Shown: piece by piece, positions 26,708 to 35,410 of the stretch
How positions within the stretch are numbered: position 1 is the stretch's first letter
How the letters are laid out: each line of letters begins with the position of its first letter
Assembly (NCBI GenBank): GCA_965223035.1
Contig: OZ244980.1
Span: 2,852,001-2,916,000 of the forward strand
Length of the DNA stretch: 64,000 bases
Direction of reading: 5' to 3'
Origin: CAMDPA01 sp965223035
Lineage (GTDB): Bacteria; Pseudomonadota; Alphaproteobacteria; Rhizobiales; Hyphomicrobiaceae
The notes under the pieces: model-generated
What the model was told of the DNA's origin: nothing
Seen by the model: the letters and a program-made list of their open reading frames with translations, nothing else
Database searches by the model: none
Translations under genes and position numbers: made by a program

Positions 26708-27285
26708 TTGTCGGCGATGTTGGGTTTGGCCTGCCTTGGCGTTGCTTGCGTTCGGGCCGCCGACCGGTGGGTGATCCATCAATCCGCCTGCTTAGTCGAC
26801 GTCGCCGACAAACATTTCGGACTGTCTCGAACGACCGGTCGCCCGATGGGGCTCAACGGTCAGCTGGCGTTCACGCCAACCGATCCAGAGCGGGCGGCGA
26901 TCGATGTCACCATCGTGATCTCGACCCTGAGCGCGGGGATAAGCAGCTTGATCGCCTGCTGCGTCTGTGACCAGATTTCTTTGCTGTCAGGTGGTTTGCC
27001 GTCGCGCGAATTCAAAGGGTCAGTGGGCACCGGTTGGATGAGAACACCGGCGAGATCGGATGCCGATCGACGATGCTCGGTAAAAAGCGACCGGCGGCGC
27101 TCAATGCGCGATGATCTAGGGGCGGCTATCCTCTGTCCTTGACCCCGCCAACCTATGCCGACAAGCGGGTATCCCGGCTCTCGGCCCGGACCGTGATCAA
27201 CCGGAGCAGTTAGGCATCAGCGGTGGGATGCCGCTGCTAACCGATGCCATCGAGATCGGCATTGCGGCGGAGTTTCTTCGGGTCG
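26708..27285 (+). pseudogene. Decayed YceI-family gene
   Basis: Three different reading frames carry consecutive pieces of a YceI-like lipid-binding protein. From about 26762, WVIHQSACLVDVADKHFGL and GLNGQLAFTPTDPERAAIDV are in frame with 26708. After about 26940 the match passes to another frame: DRLLRL, an in-frame stop, PDFFAVRWFAVARIQRVSG and later GKKRPAALNAR. Beyond 27120 come YADKRVSRLSARTVINRSS and then, in another frame, GISGGMPLLTDAIEIGIAAEF. That order matches YceI proteins as I know them. A fragment of a family A repeat (27105-27120) lies inside. I infer a gene broken by several frameshifts and a stop. Confidence 0.6.
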
Positions 27286-27434
27286 ACACACAAATCTTGG
27301 ATCGGGACAAAGGGCGATCGGGACAAAAGGTTGGCGCGATCGCCATGTCTGCGCCGAGATCGTCGCGCATCGGTGTGTGATGTTCGCGGTGCGGGATGGA
27401 TCCAGCCCACTCAGAAAAGCTGCGGCGTGCGGTT

Positions 27435-28574
27435 TCAGGCCGCGCCGGGCAGCAGCGTCTCGGCGACCAGATGATCAACGACGGACCGCAGCGCCGCCGC
27501 ATGGTCTGCCCCGATCGCGCGTTGCGCGCGATAAACCTGCAGCTGGCGGTCAGCACTTGTGCCCGCGGTTATAATATGTCGGACCTGCTGCAGCTCGCTC
27601 TGGCAACCCAGCGCTTCCGCGTCCTCCGCCACCAGCGTGAGTAACTCGTCCACCAACACCGACAGCGGTACCAACTCCCCCTTGCCGAAATCGAACAGCG
27701 AGCCTTGCACGCCATAGCGTTGGGCGCGCCATCGGTTTTCCTCCAACAGAAACACCGGATAGTTTCGCCAGCTCAAATTGGCCCGGCGGTGGCGGAACAG
27801 CATGCGGCAAATGCACAAAAACAGCGCAGCAACCGCGATCGCATCGCTGGCTCGGGAGCAGACATCGGCGATCCGCATCTCCAGCGTGGGAAACCGGGCC
27901 GAGGGGCGCAAGTCCCACCAGATCTTGCTGGCGTCCTCGATCACCTTGGCTTGGACGAGGACGTCGACGATGTGCGTGTACTCGTCCCAGCTTGACAGGC
28001 GTCCGGGCATGCCGCTGCGCGGTAGCTCTTTGAGCACGGCCAAGCGGTAGCTCTTGAGCCCGGTGTCCTCGCCCTCCCAGAACGGCGACGAGGTCGACAG
28101 CACCAACAGGTGCGGCACGAAATAGCGCGCTTGGTTCATCAGATCGATGCGCAGCTCGGGATCTTCAATACCGACATGCACGTGCATGCCGCAGATCGCC
28201 AGACGGCGCGCAACGCCAGCCAGATCACTGGCCAATTCATGGTAGCGGGCCTTATCGGTGGTGGACAGCGCTGAAACGCGAGCGAACGGGTGGGTCGAGG
28301 CCGCCATCGGTGCCAGTCCGTGCTCGGCGGCCAGTGCAGCGACGGTTGCGCGCAGGTGATGCAACTCTTGGCGGACGTCGCGCACCTTCGTCGACGGCTT
28401 GGTGCCAACCTCAATTTGGGTGCGCAGAAACTCCGGTGCGACCTGATCGCCGAGCGCAGCGGTGCAGGCTTCCATCAGGCTGTGTGGGACGGCTACGAGG
28501 TCACGGGTCGCCATATCGATGAGGTGATATTCCTCCTCGATGCCGAAGGTGAACGTGGGTTCGCGGACGCTCAT
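27435..28574 (-). CDS. YbdK-family carboxylate-amine ligase (glutamate-cysteine ligase-like)
   Basis: A 379-aa member of the GCS2/YbdK family. The N-terminal TFGIEEEYHLID carries the acidic metal/ATP-site residues, and further blocks are STHPFAR, HVHVGI, LSTSSPFWEG, SSWDEY and WWDLRPSARFPTLEMRIAD. Enzymes of this group ligate glutamate or related acids to amines; E. coli YbdK has weak glutamate-cysteine ligase activity. The true substrate here is unknown. The ATG at 28574 opens directly on the conserved N-terminus. It is divergent from the GlsB-like gene, with a family A repeat between them. Confidence 0.9.
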   Translation of the reverse strand: MSVREPTFTFGIEEEYHLIDMATRDLVAVPHSLMEACTAALGDQVAPEFLRTQIEVGTKPSTKVRDVRQELHHLRATVAALAAEHGLAPMAASTHPFARVSALSTTDKARYHELASDLAGVARRLAICGMHVHVGIEDPELRIDLMNQARYFVPHLLVLSTSSPFWEGEDTGLKSYRLAVLKELPRSGMPGRLSSWDEYTHIVDVLVQAKVIEDASKIWWDLRPSARFPTLEMRIADVCSRASDAIAVAALFLCICRMLFRHRRANLSWRNYPVFLLEENRWRAQRYGVQGSLFDFGKGELVPLSVLVDELLTLVAEDAEALGCQSELQQVRHIITAGTSADRQLQVYRAQRAIGADHAAALRSVVDHLVAETLLPGAA

Positions 28575-28631
28575 AGGTCGCTATCTGGCATGTTGCTGCG
28601 CCTGGTTCCAGCACGATCTTCGCAGCGAGGC

Positions 28632-28690
28632 TAGAGCAACCTGCCTTTAATCGGAATCGGAACGATCCCGATTAAAGGCGCGATCATCTT
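28632..28690 (-). repeat. Family A dispersed hairpin repeat
   Basis: Inverted single copy: CTAGAGCAACCTGCC, arms TTTAATCGG and CCGATTAAA around AATCGGAACGATC, then GGCGCGATCATC. It lies between two divergent genes, so it cannot serve as their terminator and would be in or near their promoter regions. Confidence 0.87.
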
Positions 28691-28794
28691 TGCAGCGGAC
28701 AGCGCGCGTGACCCTTTGTCGGCGGCGCCCGATCGGCTAACGGTAGGCGGCATGAGTGCGGCCGGGCAAGGCCGGGTCCGACAGGGGATGCAAG

Positions 28795-29091
28795 ATGGAG
28801 AATTTACCGACACTGGCACAAATCCAGCCTTACTGGCCTTTCATCGTGATGGGGCTCAACGGCCTGGTGGCGGGCTGGATCGCCGGAAAGATCTTGGGCG
28901 GCGGCGGGTTATTGCGAAACCTGCTGGTCGGGCTGATCGGCGCCTATCTGGGCGGGCTTTTGATCAAGCTTGGGTTGATCGAATTGCCGTTCGACTTCAA
29001 CCAGATCATACCCATCTACGGCAACCAACTGGTGGTTTCGACCATTGGTGCGCTGATCGTGATTTTGGTCGCGCGCTTCCTCGGACGCTGA
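28795..29091 (+). CDS. GlsB/YeaQ/YmgE-family membrane protein
   Basis: A 98-aa protein with three hydrophobic helices and glycine-zipper stretches (GLVAGWIAGKILGGGGLLRNLLVGLIGAYLG, given here only as positions about 21-51, and STIGALIVILVARFL near the end). This matches the transglycosylase-associated protein family (Transgly_assoc), small inner-membrane proteins often induced by stress, whose molecular role is not settled. The ATG at 28795 has AGGGG about 8 bp upstream. Confidence 0.82.
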   Translation: MENLPTLAQIQPYWPFIVMGLNGLVAGWIAGKILGGGGLLRNLLVGLIGAYLGGLLIKLGLIELPFDFNQIIPIYGNQLVVSTIGALIVILVARFLGR

Positions 29092-29122
29092 TAACCCGCA
29101 CCGAACGCGCGGCCGGCAACGC

Positions 29123-30040
29123 TCAGCCGCCGGCTGCCAGGGCCTGTGCCAGCTTGGCGAAGGCGGCCACGTCGAGCTGCTCCCCGCGCAAGTCGCCGCT
29201 GACGCCGGCCGCGTTGAGCAGGGCCTCCGGCAGCGGCGTCACGGCCTTGAGACTGGAGCGCAGCATTTTTCTGCGCTGGCCGAAGGCGGCGGCGGTGATT
29301 TTGCCAAGCAGGACCACGTCGCAGGGCGGCGTGGGCGCAGGGCGCGGCACAAAATCGACCACTGCGCAGGCCACCTTGGGGGCTGGCGTAAACGCTTGCG
29401 ACGGCACCTTGATGACCACCTTGGGCTGGGACCGCCACTGGCAGATCACCGCCAACCGGCCATAGGCCTTGGTCGCCGGCGCGGCGACGATGCGCTCGGC
29501 CACCTCGTTTTGGAACATCAAGGTCATGCGCGTGAACCAGGGCGGCCAAGGCGTGGCGGCGAGCCAATCGATCAGCAAGACGGTGGCGATGTTAAACGGC
29601 AGATTGGCAACGATTTGCACCTCAGATTCGGCTGTCGCCACCAGCGCCGGCCAATCCGCCCGTAGCGCATCCTGCTCGATGATCGTGAGCTGCTTCGGGT
29701 AACGTTGAGCGATTTCATCCAGAGCCGCTAAACACCGCCGGTCGTGTTCCACGGCGATGACGTGCGCCGCCCCTTCCAACAATAAGGCGCGGGTCAGACC
29801 ACCGGGGCCCGGGCCGATCTCGAGGACGGTCACCCCGGTAAGTGGTCCGGCGGCGCGGGCAATCGCACGGGTGAGGTTGAGATCGAGAATAAAATTCTGA
29901 CCCAGCGATTTCTTGGCGCGCAGACCATGGGCACGGATCACCTCGCGCAGGGGTGGCAGGCCGTCCGATGGTAACGACTCGGTGTGGGTTGATCTGTGCC
30001 GCGAGGCCATTTTGCCAGTGTCATCTCGCGATCGGCTCAT
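29123..30040 (-). CDS. rsmA: 16S rRNA dimethyladenosine transferase (KsgA)
   Basis: Dimethylates two adjacent adenosines near the 3' end of 16S rRNA (305 aa). KKSLGQNFILD precedes the SAM site LEIGPGPGGLT (73-83); the catalytic NLPFNIAT follows at about 145-152, and the C-terminal part has QAFTPAPKVACAVV and FGQRRKMLRSSLK. The start overlaps the pdxA stop by 4 bp. A leader of about 30 residues is longer than usual, and Met11 (position 30010) could be the real start. Confidence 0.93.
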   Translation of the reverse strand: MSRSRDDTGKMASRHRSTHTESLPSDGLPPLREVIRAHGLRAKKSLGQNFILDLNLTRAIARAAGPLTGVTVLEIGPGPGGLTRALLLEGAAHVIAVEHDRRCLAALDEIAQRYPKQLTIIEQDALRADWPALVATAESEVQIVANLPFNIATVLLIDWLAATPWPPWFTRMTLMFQNEVAERIVAAPATKAYGRLAVICQWRSQPKVVIKVPSQAFTPAPKVACAVVDFVPRPAPTPPCDVVLLGKITAAAFGQRRKMLRSSLKAVTPLPEALLNAAGVSGDLRGEQLDVAAFAKLAQALAAGG

Positions 30041-31104
30041 GGTGCGTTGGCGCCGTGGGATCGTCGTGTGGCCAGCTGATCGGCCATGATAAGCGCAGCG
30101 ATCAAACTCTCCGCGCTGGCGCGGCCGGAGCCGGCGATGTCGAAAGCGGTGCCATGGTCGGGAGACGTTCGCACGAACGGGAGCCCGAGTGTCACGTTGA
30201 CGCCGCGGTCGAAGGCGAGCGTCTTGAGCGGAATCAAAGCCTGGTCGTGATACATGGTGACGGCGGCATCATAGCTCGCGCGTGCCGCTTCATGAAACAG
30301 CGTGTCGGCGGAACGCGGTCCGAACACGTCAAGCCCGTCGGCCGCCAGCCGCTCAATGGCCGGGCTGATCACGTCGCGCTCCTCGGTCCCCAAAGTGGCG
30401 TTCTCTCCAGCATGGGGGTTTAGTCCGCTGACGGCGATGCGCGGCGTAGCGACGCCAAAATCTTCGATCAGCGCCCGATGCGTGATGCGCAGCACCTCGT
30501 CGAGCCGGTCGCTGGTGATCGCCGCTGGCACCTCGGCCAACGGTATGTGACTGGTGAGCGGCACCACTTTGAGCTCTTCGCACACCAACATCATCACCGC
30601 GCGATGCGGCGAGCCGGGAGCATGCCGCCGGGCATGCTCGGCCAGATACTCGGTGTGACCCGGATGCAGGAAACCCGCATCGTATAACACGTTCTTGGCG
30701 ATCGGATTGGTCACCAAAGCCAGAGCGATGCCTTTGGCAACCGCCGCGGCGGCTTGCTCGATCGCGGCGATGACGCTTGCCGCGTTGGCTTGATCCGGAC
30801 GGCCGGGGACGACGGGCACGGCCGAGGGCACCGGCCGTACCGGCAGCGCCGTGGCGAACGTTTCGCTCGCGCTGCTAAAGTCGCTGACGGCGGTCATTGG
30901 GACCGACAATGCCAAGGCTTGAGCGCGTTGTTTGAGCGCTGGGACGTCGCCAAACATGACGAAGGGCGGTAGCCTGCGATGTTGCCGTTGGCACCACGCC
31001 TGCAGAGCAATGTCGAGGCCGATGCCGGCCGGGTCGCCGCTGGTCAATGCCAGCGGCCGCGATCGTGGTTGGTACTTCGGTGCTGGGATATGGTTTGCTG
31101 CCAC
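30037..31104 (-). CDS. pdxA: 4-hydroxythreonine-4-phosphate dehydrogenase
   Basis: Oxidises 4-phosphohydroxythreonine in the DXP-dependent pathway to pyridoxal phosphate (355 aa). It begins PLALTSGDPAGIG and carries VTNPIAKNVLYDAGFLHPGHTEYLAEHA, with metal-binding His, the GLNPHAGENATLGTEE block, and MYHDQALIPLKTL ... FVRTSPDHGTAFDIAG. The initiator appears to be GTG at 31104, 15 bp after the surA stop, without a clear Shine-Dalgarno sequence. It is in the surA-pdxA-rsmA order common in proteobacteria. Confidence 0.94.
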   Translation of the reverse strand: MAANHIPAPKYQPRSRPLALTSGDPAGIGLDIALQAWCQRQHRRLPPFVMFGDVPALKQRAQALALSVPMTAVSDFSSASETFATALPVRPVPSAVPVVPGRPDQANAASVIAAIEQAAAAVAKGIALALVTNPIAKNVLYDAGFLHPGHTEYLAEHARRHAPGSPHRAVMMLVCEELKVVPLTSHIPLAEVPAAITSDRLDEVLRITHRALIEDFGVATPRIAVSGLNPHAGENATLGTEERDVISPAIERLAADGLDVFGPRSADTLFHEAARASYDAAVTMYHDQALIPLKTLAFDRGVNVTLGLPFVRTSPDHGTAFDIAGSGRASAESLIAALIMADQLATRRSHGANAP

Positions 31105-31119
31105 GGAACAGCGGCTATC

Positions 31120-32547
31120 TCACTGGTTCGTACGGTCTTCGATGATCGCGTTTTCCAGCAGATCGCGCAAGTACTTGCGGCTCATCCGATCGAATTTTGC
31201 TTGGCGTAGCTCCTGGATCTTCTCGCTGCGTCGAACCTCCTTGGCCTTCACGACGCTGCGGTTGCACACGGCCAGCAATTCAATGCCGCCGGAGGTGATC
31301 CGCGGCGGTAGGAGTTCTTGATTGTTGGCGCCTTTCAGCAGTGTCCGCGTTGGCTCCTTGAAGTTAGAGGCGCGGCGCGTGCCCATGTCCTGGAAACGCG
31401 CGCCTGAAATTTTCGCCGCCATAACCCGCATAGACCGGCACGACCTGAAATCCGCTTGCAGCTGTTCAGCCTGCAGCAGGCGTTGTGCCACCGCGCGCTG
31501 ACTGTTGGATCGAGGTAGCGGGATGACGATGCGCTGCAATTGTAGCTGCACTTCATCTGGGCCGATCACCTCTTTACTCAACAGACGGTCGACGTCGCGA
31601 GCACCGGGCCTGGTGTAGTGACTGAACTTTCTGCGCGCGACCATGACGAAGGCCTGTTGGGCACGAATTCGCGACTTAAACGCTTCGATGCCGATCCCCA
31701 TTTTCCTGAAGTTGGCGATGAACTTTTCAAGCGATGTGTTGTTGCCGCTGGCAATCTTCTTGATAACGGCGTTGACGTCACGGTCGTTGACTGAAATGCC
31801 TTCGCGCTTTGCCGCCTGCAGCTTCACCTTTTCTTCGATCAGCTCCGTGCGCGCCTTTTTGCGCAAAGTCGGTAGCACGCTCGACTTCGCCTCGGACAGT
31901 GCGCGATCGCGCAGTCTGGCGCCGAATGCTTTTTGCTTGCGCTTGATGATTGCGATGATCTGTTCGCGGGTTTTGGTGTGCTGATACTGGCGAATGGTCG
32001 CTTCAACGATCCTGCGCCATTGCTTGTTGATACGATCCGATTTGGCATATCGCTTCATCGTGGCTTGGGCGCGCGAGGGGATATCCGATCGTAATGACAA
32101 CAGCCGGGCGCGTTGTTCGATCTCATAGGCGGTAATCGGATCGCCATTGACCAGCAACGCGATGCGATTGCCACCCCGCGGTGATCGGGTTCTCGGCTTC
32201 GGGGGTGTTGGCTTGGCCCGCTTGACGATCACCTTGCGGGGTTTTCGGGGCTTGCGGCGCTTGCTGGTGGGCTTGCTGCGTTTGCTCGGAGCGATGCTGC
32301 CGGTTTGCGGGGACGAATTGGCGGCGCCGGGCGCCGGCATCGGCCGTGCATAGGGCGGTGTCGGGCCGGGTGCCGGATACCCCGGCGGCAGCCCCGAAGC
32401 GCCCGGGGACGGTCCGGACGGCGGTTCCATGATGACGATGCCGGGCAAGGCGTCCTGGGCCCGGGCCATTGAACCTGCAAGCAGCCAGACAGCCATCAGC
32501 CCCAGACCTATCTGCCTCCCGCGCTTTGACATCGTGTGTTCGCTCAT
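31120..32547 (-). CDS. surA: SurA-like periplasmic chaperone / peptidyl-prolyl isomerase
   Basis: A 475-aa exported protein: signal peptide (cut near MARAQ, about residue 31), then a Pro/Gly-rich and after that an extremely basic Lys/Pro/Arg linker (about 85-122), then a SurA N-terminal domain from about 125 (RIALLVNGDPITAYEIEQRARLL), long helices, and one degenerate parvulin-like part (ISGARFQDMGTRRASNF ... GIELLAVCNRSVV). SurA helps outer-membrane proteins fold. The basic linker is not usual in characterised SurA. The ATG at 32547 has GGGGCT upstream. The gene precedes pdxA and follows lptG, but lptD, which normally lies between lptG and surA, is missing. Confidence 0.85.
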   Translation of the reverse strand: MSEHTMSKRGRQIGLGLMAVWLLAGSMARAQDALPGIVIMEPPSGPSPGASGLPPGYPAPGPTPPYARPMPAPGAANSSPQTGSIAPSKRSKPTSKRRKPRKPRKVIVKRAKPTPPKPRTRSPRGGNRIALLVNGDPITAYEIEQRARLLSLRSDIPSRAQATMKRYAKSDRINKQWRRIVEATIRQYQHTKTREQIIAIIKRKQKAFGARLRDRALSEAKSSVLPTLRKKARTELIEEKVKLQAAKREGISVNDRDVNAVIKKIASGNNTSLEKFIANFRKMGIGIEAFKSRIRAQQAFVMVARRKFSHYTRPGARDVDRLLSKEVIGPDEVQLQLQRIVIPLPRSNSQRAVAQRLLQAEQLQADFRSCRSMRVMAAKISGARFQDMGTRRASNFKEPTRTLLKGANNQELLPPRITSGGIELLAVCNRSVVKAKEVRRSEKIQELRQAKFDRMSRKYLRDLLENAIIEDRTNQ

Positions 32548-32743
32548 TTTGCTGTTAGCCCCTGTGACTTTCCTTGGCGGGCGATCCGGCCCTTTTGTGA
32601 CGCACCGTCAAGTTGGTCGACTGCACGCTCGCCTGCCCGATCTGGCGCTCCTCAAAATCGGACTTAACCCGCTGATTCGGCGCGCCGGCTCCACAGTGTA
32701 CCCCCGCGCCTGCTTGGTGGTTTGTGACGTTGATTGCACGGCG

Positions 32744-33865
32744 CTAGCCATCCTCTTGGTAGAGCAGCACGGTCACCGACAATAGGACCGCCAAACCGAC
32801 CGGAAACCAGACCGCGATCGATGGGGCGACTAGGCCGGCGACACCGATCTGTCGCGATACCTCCGCGATCAACAAAAAGCCGAAGCCGACGACCATGCCA
32901 TAAATCACCATGTGATGGACTTTTCCGGAGCGAAATGATCTCAAAGAGACGGTGGCGCCCATCAGCACCATGGCGAGCAGCAGGAACGGACGCGACAGCA
33001 GCAGCTCGTATTGAATGCGGAATTGAGCGGCGGACAGCCCGGCTTTTTCGGTCGCCTCAATCAGCCCGGGCAGCTCCCAGAACGAAACAGAGATGGCGGT
33101 ACCCAATGCGTCGCGGATTCGCTCCGGGCTAAGATAGGTGCTGATCAGATAGGTCTTGTAGCGCATGGTCGGCTCGCCGACCCGTGCAACCAGGGCATTG
33201 TGGATCTGCCAATAGCCGTCCCTGAGTTGGGCTTTGTCACCGTCGACACGCTCAATGAAGGCTCCGGATTTGTCGTACTGGATGAACATCACGCCGATCA
33301 ATTCCATGCCCCGGTTGAGCGCGGCTTGGGCCGAGATCACCGATGAGCCGTCAGCGCCCTCTTGGCGAACCCAAGCCCCGCTCGAATCTGACTTGAGGAA
33401 GCTCGATTCCCTCCCGAATGCCTTTGCGAACAGCCGTTCGGCCTCTGCCCGCGATGCTGCCGCGAGCGGGTTATAGACGGTGACCGCAAACGCGCCGAGC
33501 ACCAGCGCCAAGACCAATGCTGGGCGCAGGAACCCCCAAACCGACATGCCGGCAGCACGCATGACCGCCAATTCGCTCTTCCGATTAAGCAACAACAGCG
33601 CGGCGATTGCCCCGACCTGGACCGCGAATGCCAGCAACAGCTCGGTATAGGCGGGTAATCGCAACAAGGTCAGCCAGATCAGCACGGAGAACGACACACT
33701 CCCGTATTTGCCGGATTGCCGCAGGATCTCCACGAAATCGATCATGAAGATCAAAATGGCGCAGAACAAAAAGGTGCCCAGCATCGCCAACAGGTATTTG
33801 CGGACCAAATAGACATTGATGATGCCGTGCCAGTTCATGACGCCGCCCCCCATTGTCCCACTCAT
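32744..33865 (-). CDS. lptG: LPS export ABC transporter permease LptG
   Basis: Inner-membrane permease of the LptB2FG lipopolysaccharide extractor (373 aa). It has three N-terminal helices with the YjgP/YjgQ hallmark LLLLNRKSELAVMRAAGMS, a beta-jellyroll periplasmic domain in the middle (about 130-270) and three C-terminal helices with RPFLLLAMVLMGATVSLR. The ATG at 33865 overlaps the lptF stop (ATGA). An alternative ATG at 33838 has a GGGGGGCGG upstream and may be the real start. About 196 bp downstream, without any gene, separate it from surA. Confidence 0.92.
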   Translation of the reverse strand: MSGTMGGGVMNWHGIINVYLVRKYLLAMLGTFLFCAILIFMIDFVEILRQSGKYGSVSFSVLIWLTLLRLPAYTELLLAFAVQVGAIAALLLLNRKSELAVMRAAGMSVWGFLRPALVLALVLGAFAVTVYNPLAAASRAEAERLFAKAFGRESSFLKSDSSGAWVRQEGADGSSVISAQAALNRGMELIGVMFIQYDKSGAFIERVDGDKAQLRDGYWQIHNALVARVGEPTMRYKTYLISTYLSPERIRDALGTAISVSFWELPGLIEATEKAGLSAAQFRIQYELLLSRPFLLLAMVLMGATVSLRSFRSGKVHHMVIYGMVVGFGFLLIAEVSRQIGVAGLVAPSIAVWFPVGLAVLLSVTVLLYQEDG

Positions 33866-35088
33866 GGACCGGCCGTCAGTTGTCGGTTGGGTGGAACCGC
33901 CGTTGACGGATATCCAGCGCGGAGCCGGTCACGCCATCGCAATAGGTCACTCAGGCGGGTGGCGGCTTCGGCCAACATCCGCATTTTCGGGCCACGTTGA
34001 CGGGTGTAGGTGCCGAACTGCATCATCAAGATGCCGGCGAGACCGAGGCCAAGCGGAATGGCGTACAGGAGCGGCACCCATTTGCCATTGAGAACGACCA
34101 TGTTGTTGGCCGCCAGCCCCGCCACACGCGCACCAACTGACAACAATCCAGCCAGCGCGATGGCTTGCCAGCGGTTCTGGCGGGTCGATTGCGCACGGCC
34201 GATCACCCCGACCACGATCAAGATAAACGCCAGCGAATAAAACGGATTGGCTATGCGCTCATGCAACTCGGCGCGCAGGTGACCCGCCAGACGCTGGGTG
34301 TCTGGATCCTTGGGATCGGGAAACGCCAACTCGGCGAAATAACGTTGCCGCGGCTTGAGCTCCTGTCGGCCAGCTTTCGGCTCGAACCGGCTGAGATCGA
34401 TGACGTAGCGTTCAAAGGCGATGATCTGGGGTGGAGCGTCCTTCTTTTCGCGGCGCAGCATGTGGCCCTTTTCCATCAGAAGGTACGGCTGCCCCTCCTG
34501 CTTGATCAGGAATCCTCGCTCCGCCAGGTAGGTGCTCACAACCTTGGCGTTACGCGTGTCGTGCATCAATAGACCTTGAAGGCGTCCGTCTACGGAGCGA
34601 TTGCGGATGTGAAAGGTGAGCCCCTGCTCAGCGCTGGTGAAGCGACCCGGTTGAATGACTTGCGAGATGAAATCGGTGCGAACCTGGACCACCAAGTCGC
34701 GCAGCAGCCGCAGGCTCCAGGGCATGCCGACGTGATTGACGAAGGAAACGGCGCTGGCGACGATTAACGCCAACACCAGCAGCGGTCGCGCAATGGTCCA
34801 GCTGCTGGAGCCCGAAGCGGTAAGCACGATCAGCTCGCTATCTCCTGACATCCGGTTGAGGGTGTGGATGACGGCGACGAGCAGCGCAATCGGAGCGATC
34901 ACCGCCATCATGTTGGGCAGCGCCAGCGTCGTCATTTTCAAGAAGGTCAAGGCGCCCTGACCTTGCGCGGTCATCAAATTGAGCTTCTTCAAGGCCAGCG
35001 CGATCCAAACCACGCCGGACAAGGACAGCAGGATCAATAGCAGGGCACCGGTCACCTGACGAAAGATGTAACGTCCGAACGTGCTCAT
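33862..35088 (-). CDS. lptF: LPS export ABC transporter permease LptF
   Basis: Partner permease of LptG (408 aa from the ATG at 35088, which begins the conserved MSTFGRYIFRQV). The signature block is HTLNRMSGDSELIVLTASGSS after two helices, a jellyroll domain follows (about 135-265), and the C-terminal helices start at RIANPFYSLAFILIVVGVIG. A longer frame to 35175 adds only a basic low-complexity leader. It is divergent from pepA, a standard alphaproteobacterial arrangement. Confidence 0.93.
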   Translation of the reverse strand: MSTFGRYIFRQVTGALLLILLSLSGVVWIALALKKLNLMTAQGQGALTFLKMTTLALPNMMAVIAPIALLVAVIHTLNRMSGDSELIVLTASGSSSWTIARPLLVLALIVASAVSFVNHVGMPWSLRLLRDLVVQVRTDFISQVIQPGRFTSAEQGLTFHIRNRSVDGRLQGLLMHDTRNAKVVSTYLAERGFLIKQEGQPYLLMEKGHMLRREKKDAPPQIIAFERYVIDLSRFEPKAGRQELKPRQRYFAELAFPDPKDPDTQRLAGHLRAELHERIANPFYSLAFILIVVGVIGRAQSTRQNRWQAIALAGLLSVGARVAGLAANNMVVLNGKWVPLLYAIPLGLGLAGILMMQFGTYTRQRGPKMRMLAEAATRLSDLLRWRDRLRAGYPSTAVPPNRQLTAGP

Positions 35089-35410
35089 GCTTGCGTGTCC
35101 CGTCACCCCCGTGCCACCACGTCGCCTTCGCCCAACACGCGCGGCTCGGCTCCATCCCAGTGTTGCGGCTCCCACAGCACAGTGGCAGAAATTCGACCGG
35201 GCCCGTCGTATGCGCCGGACGTGATGGCGGAACGGCAGCCGCGATCCATGTCAGCAGTGGTCGATATCCGATTCGCGTGATCGGGGTTGCGTGGGCGATC
35301 GGGTCTGATACATCACGTCTGCCAGCTTCCCTGCGACTCCCGGTCTTTGCAGGCTGCCGCGGTTGTTCGCGGGCTCCCGCCCTAGGCTTCATCCGTTTAG
35401 GACCCCGTGC
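35089..35410. other. Divergent intergenic region lptF / pepA
   Basis: A 322-bp region between the two divergent genes that must hold both promoters. I see no repeat of either family and no promoter good enough to mark. Open frames in it are extensions of the flanking genes or random. Confidence 0.5.

Noticed and set aside
29016..29567. A 183-aa minus-strand frame overlapping rsmA and the GlsB-like gene
   Set aside because: Out-of-frame shadow with Arg/Gly/Ala-rich composition; both overlapped genes are well supported.
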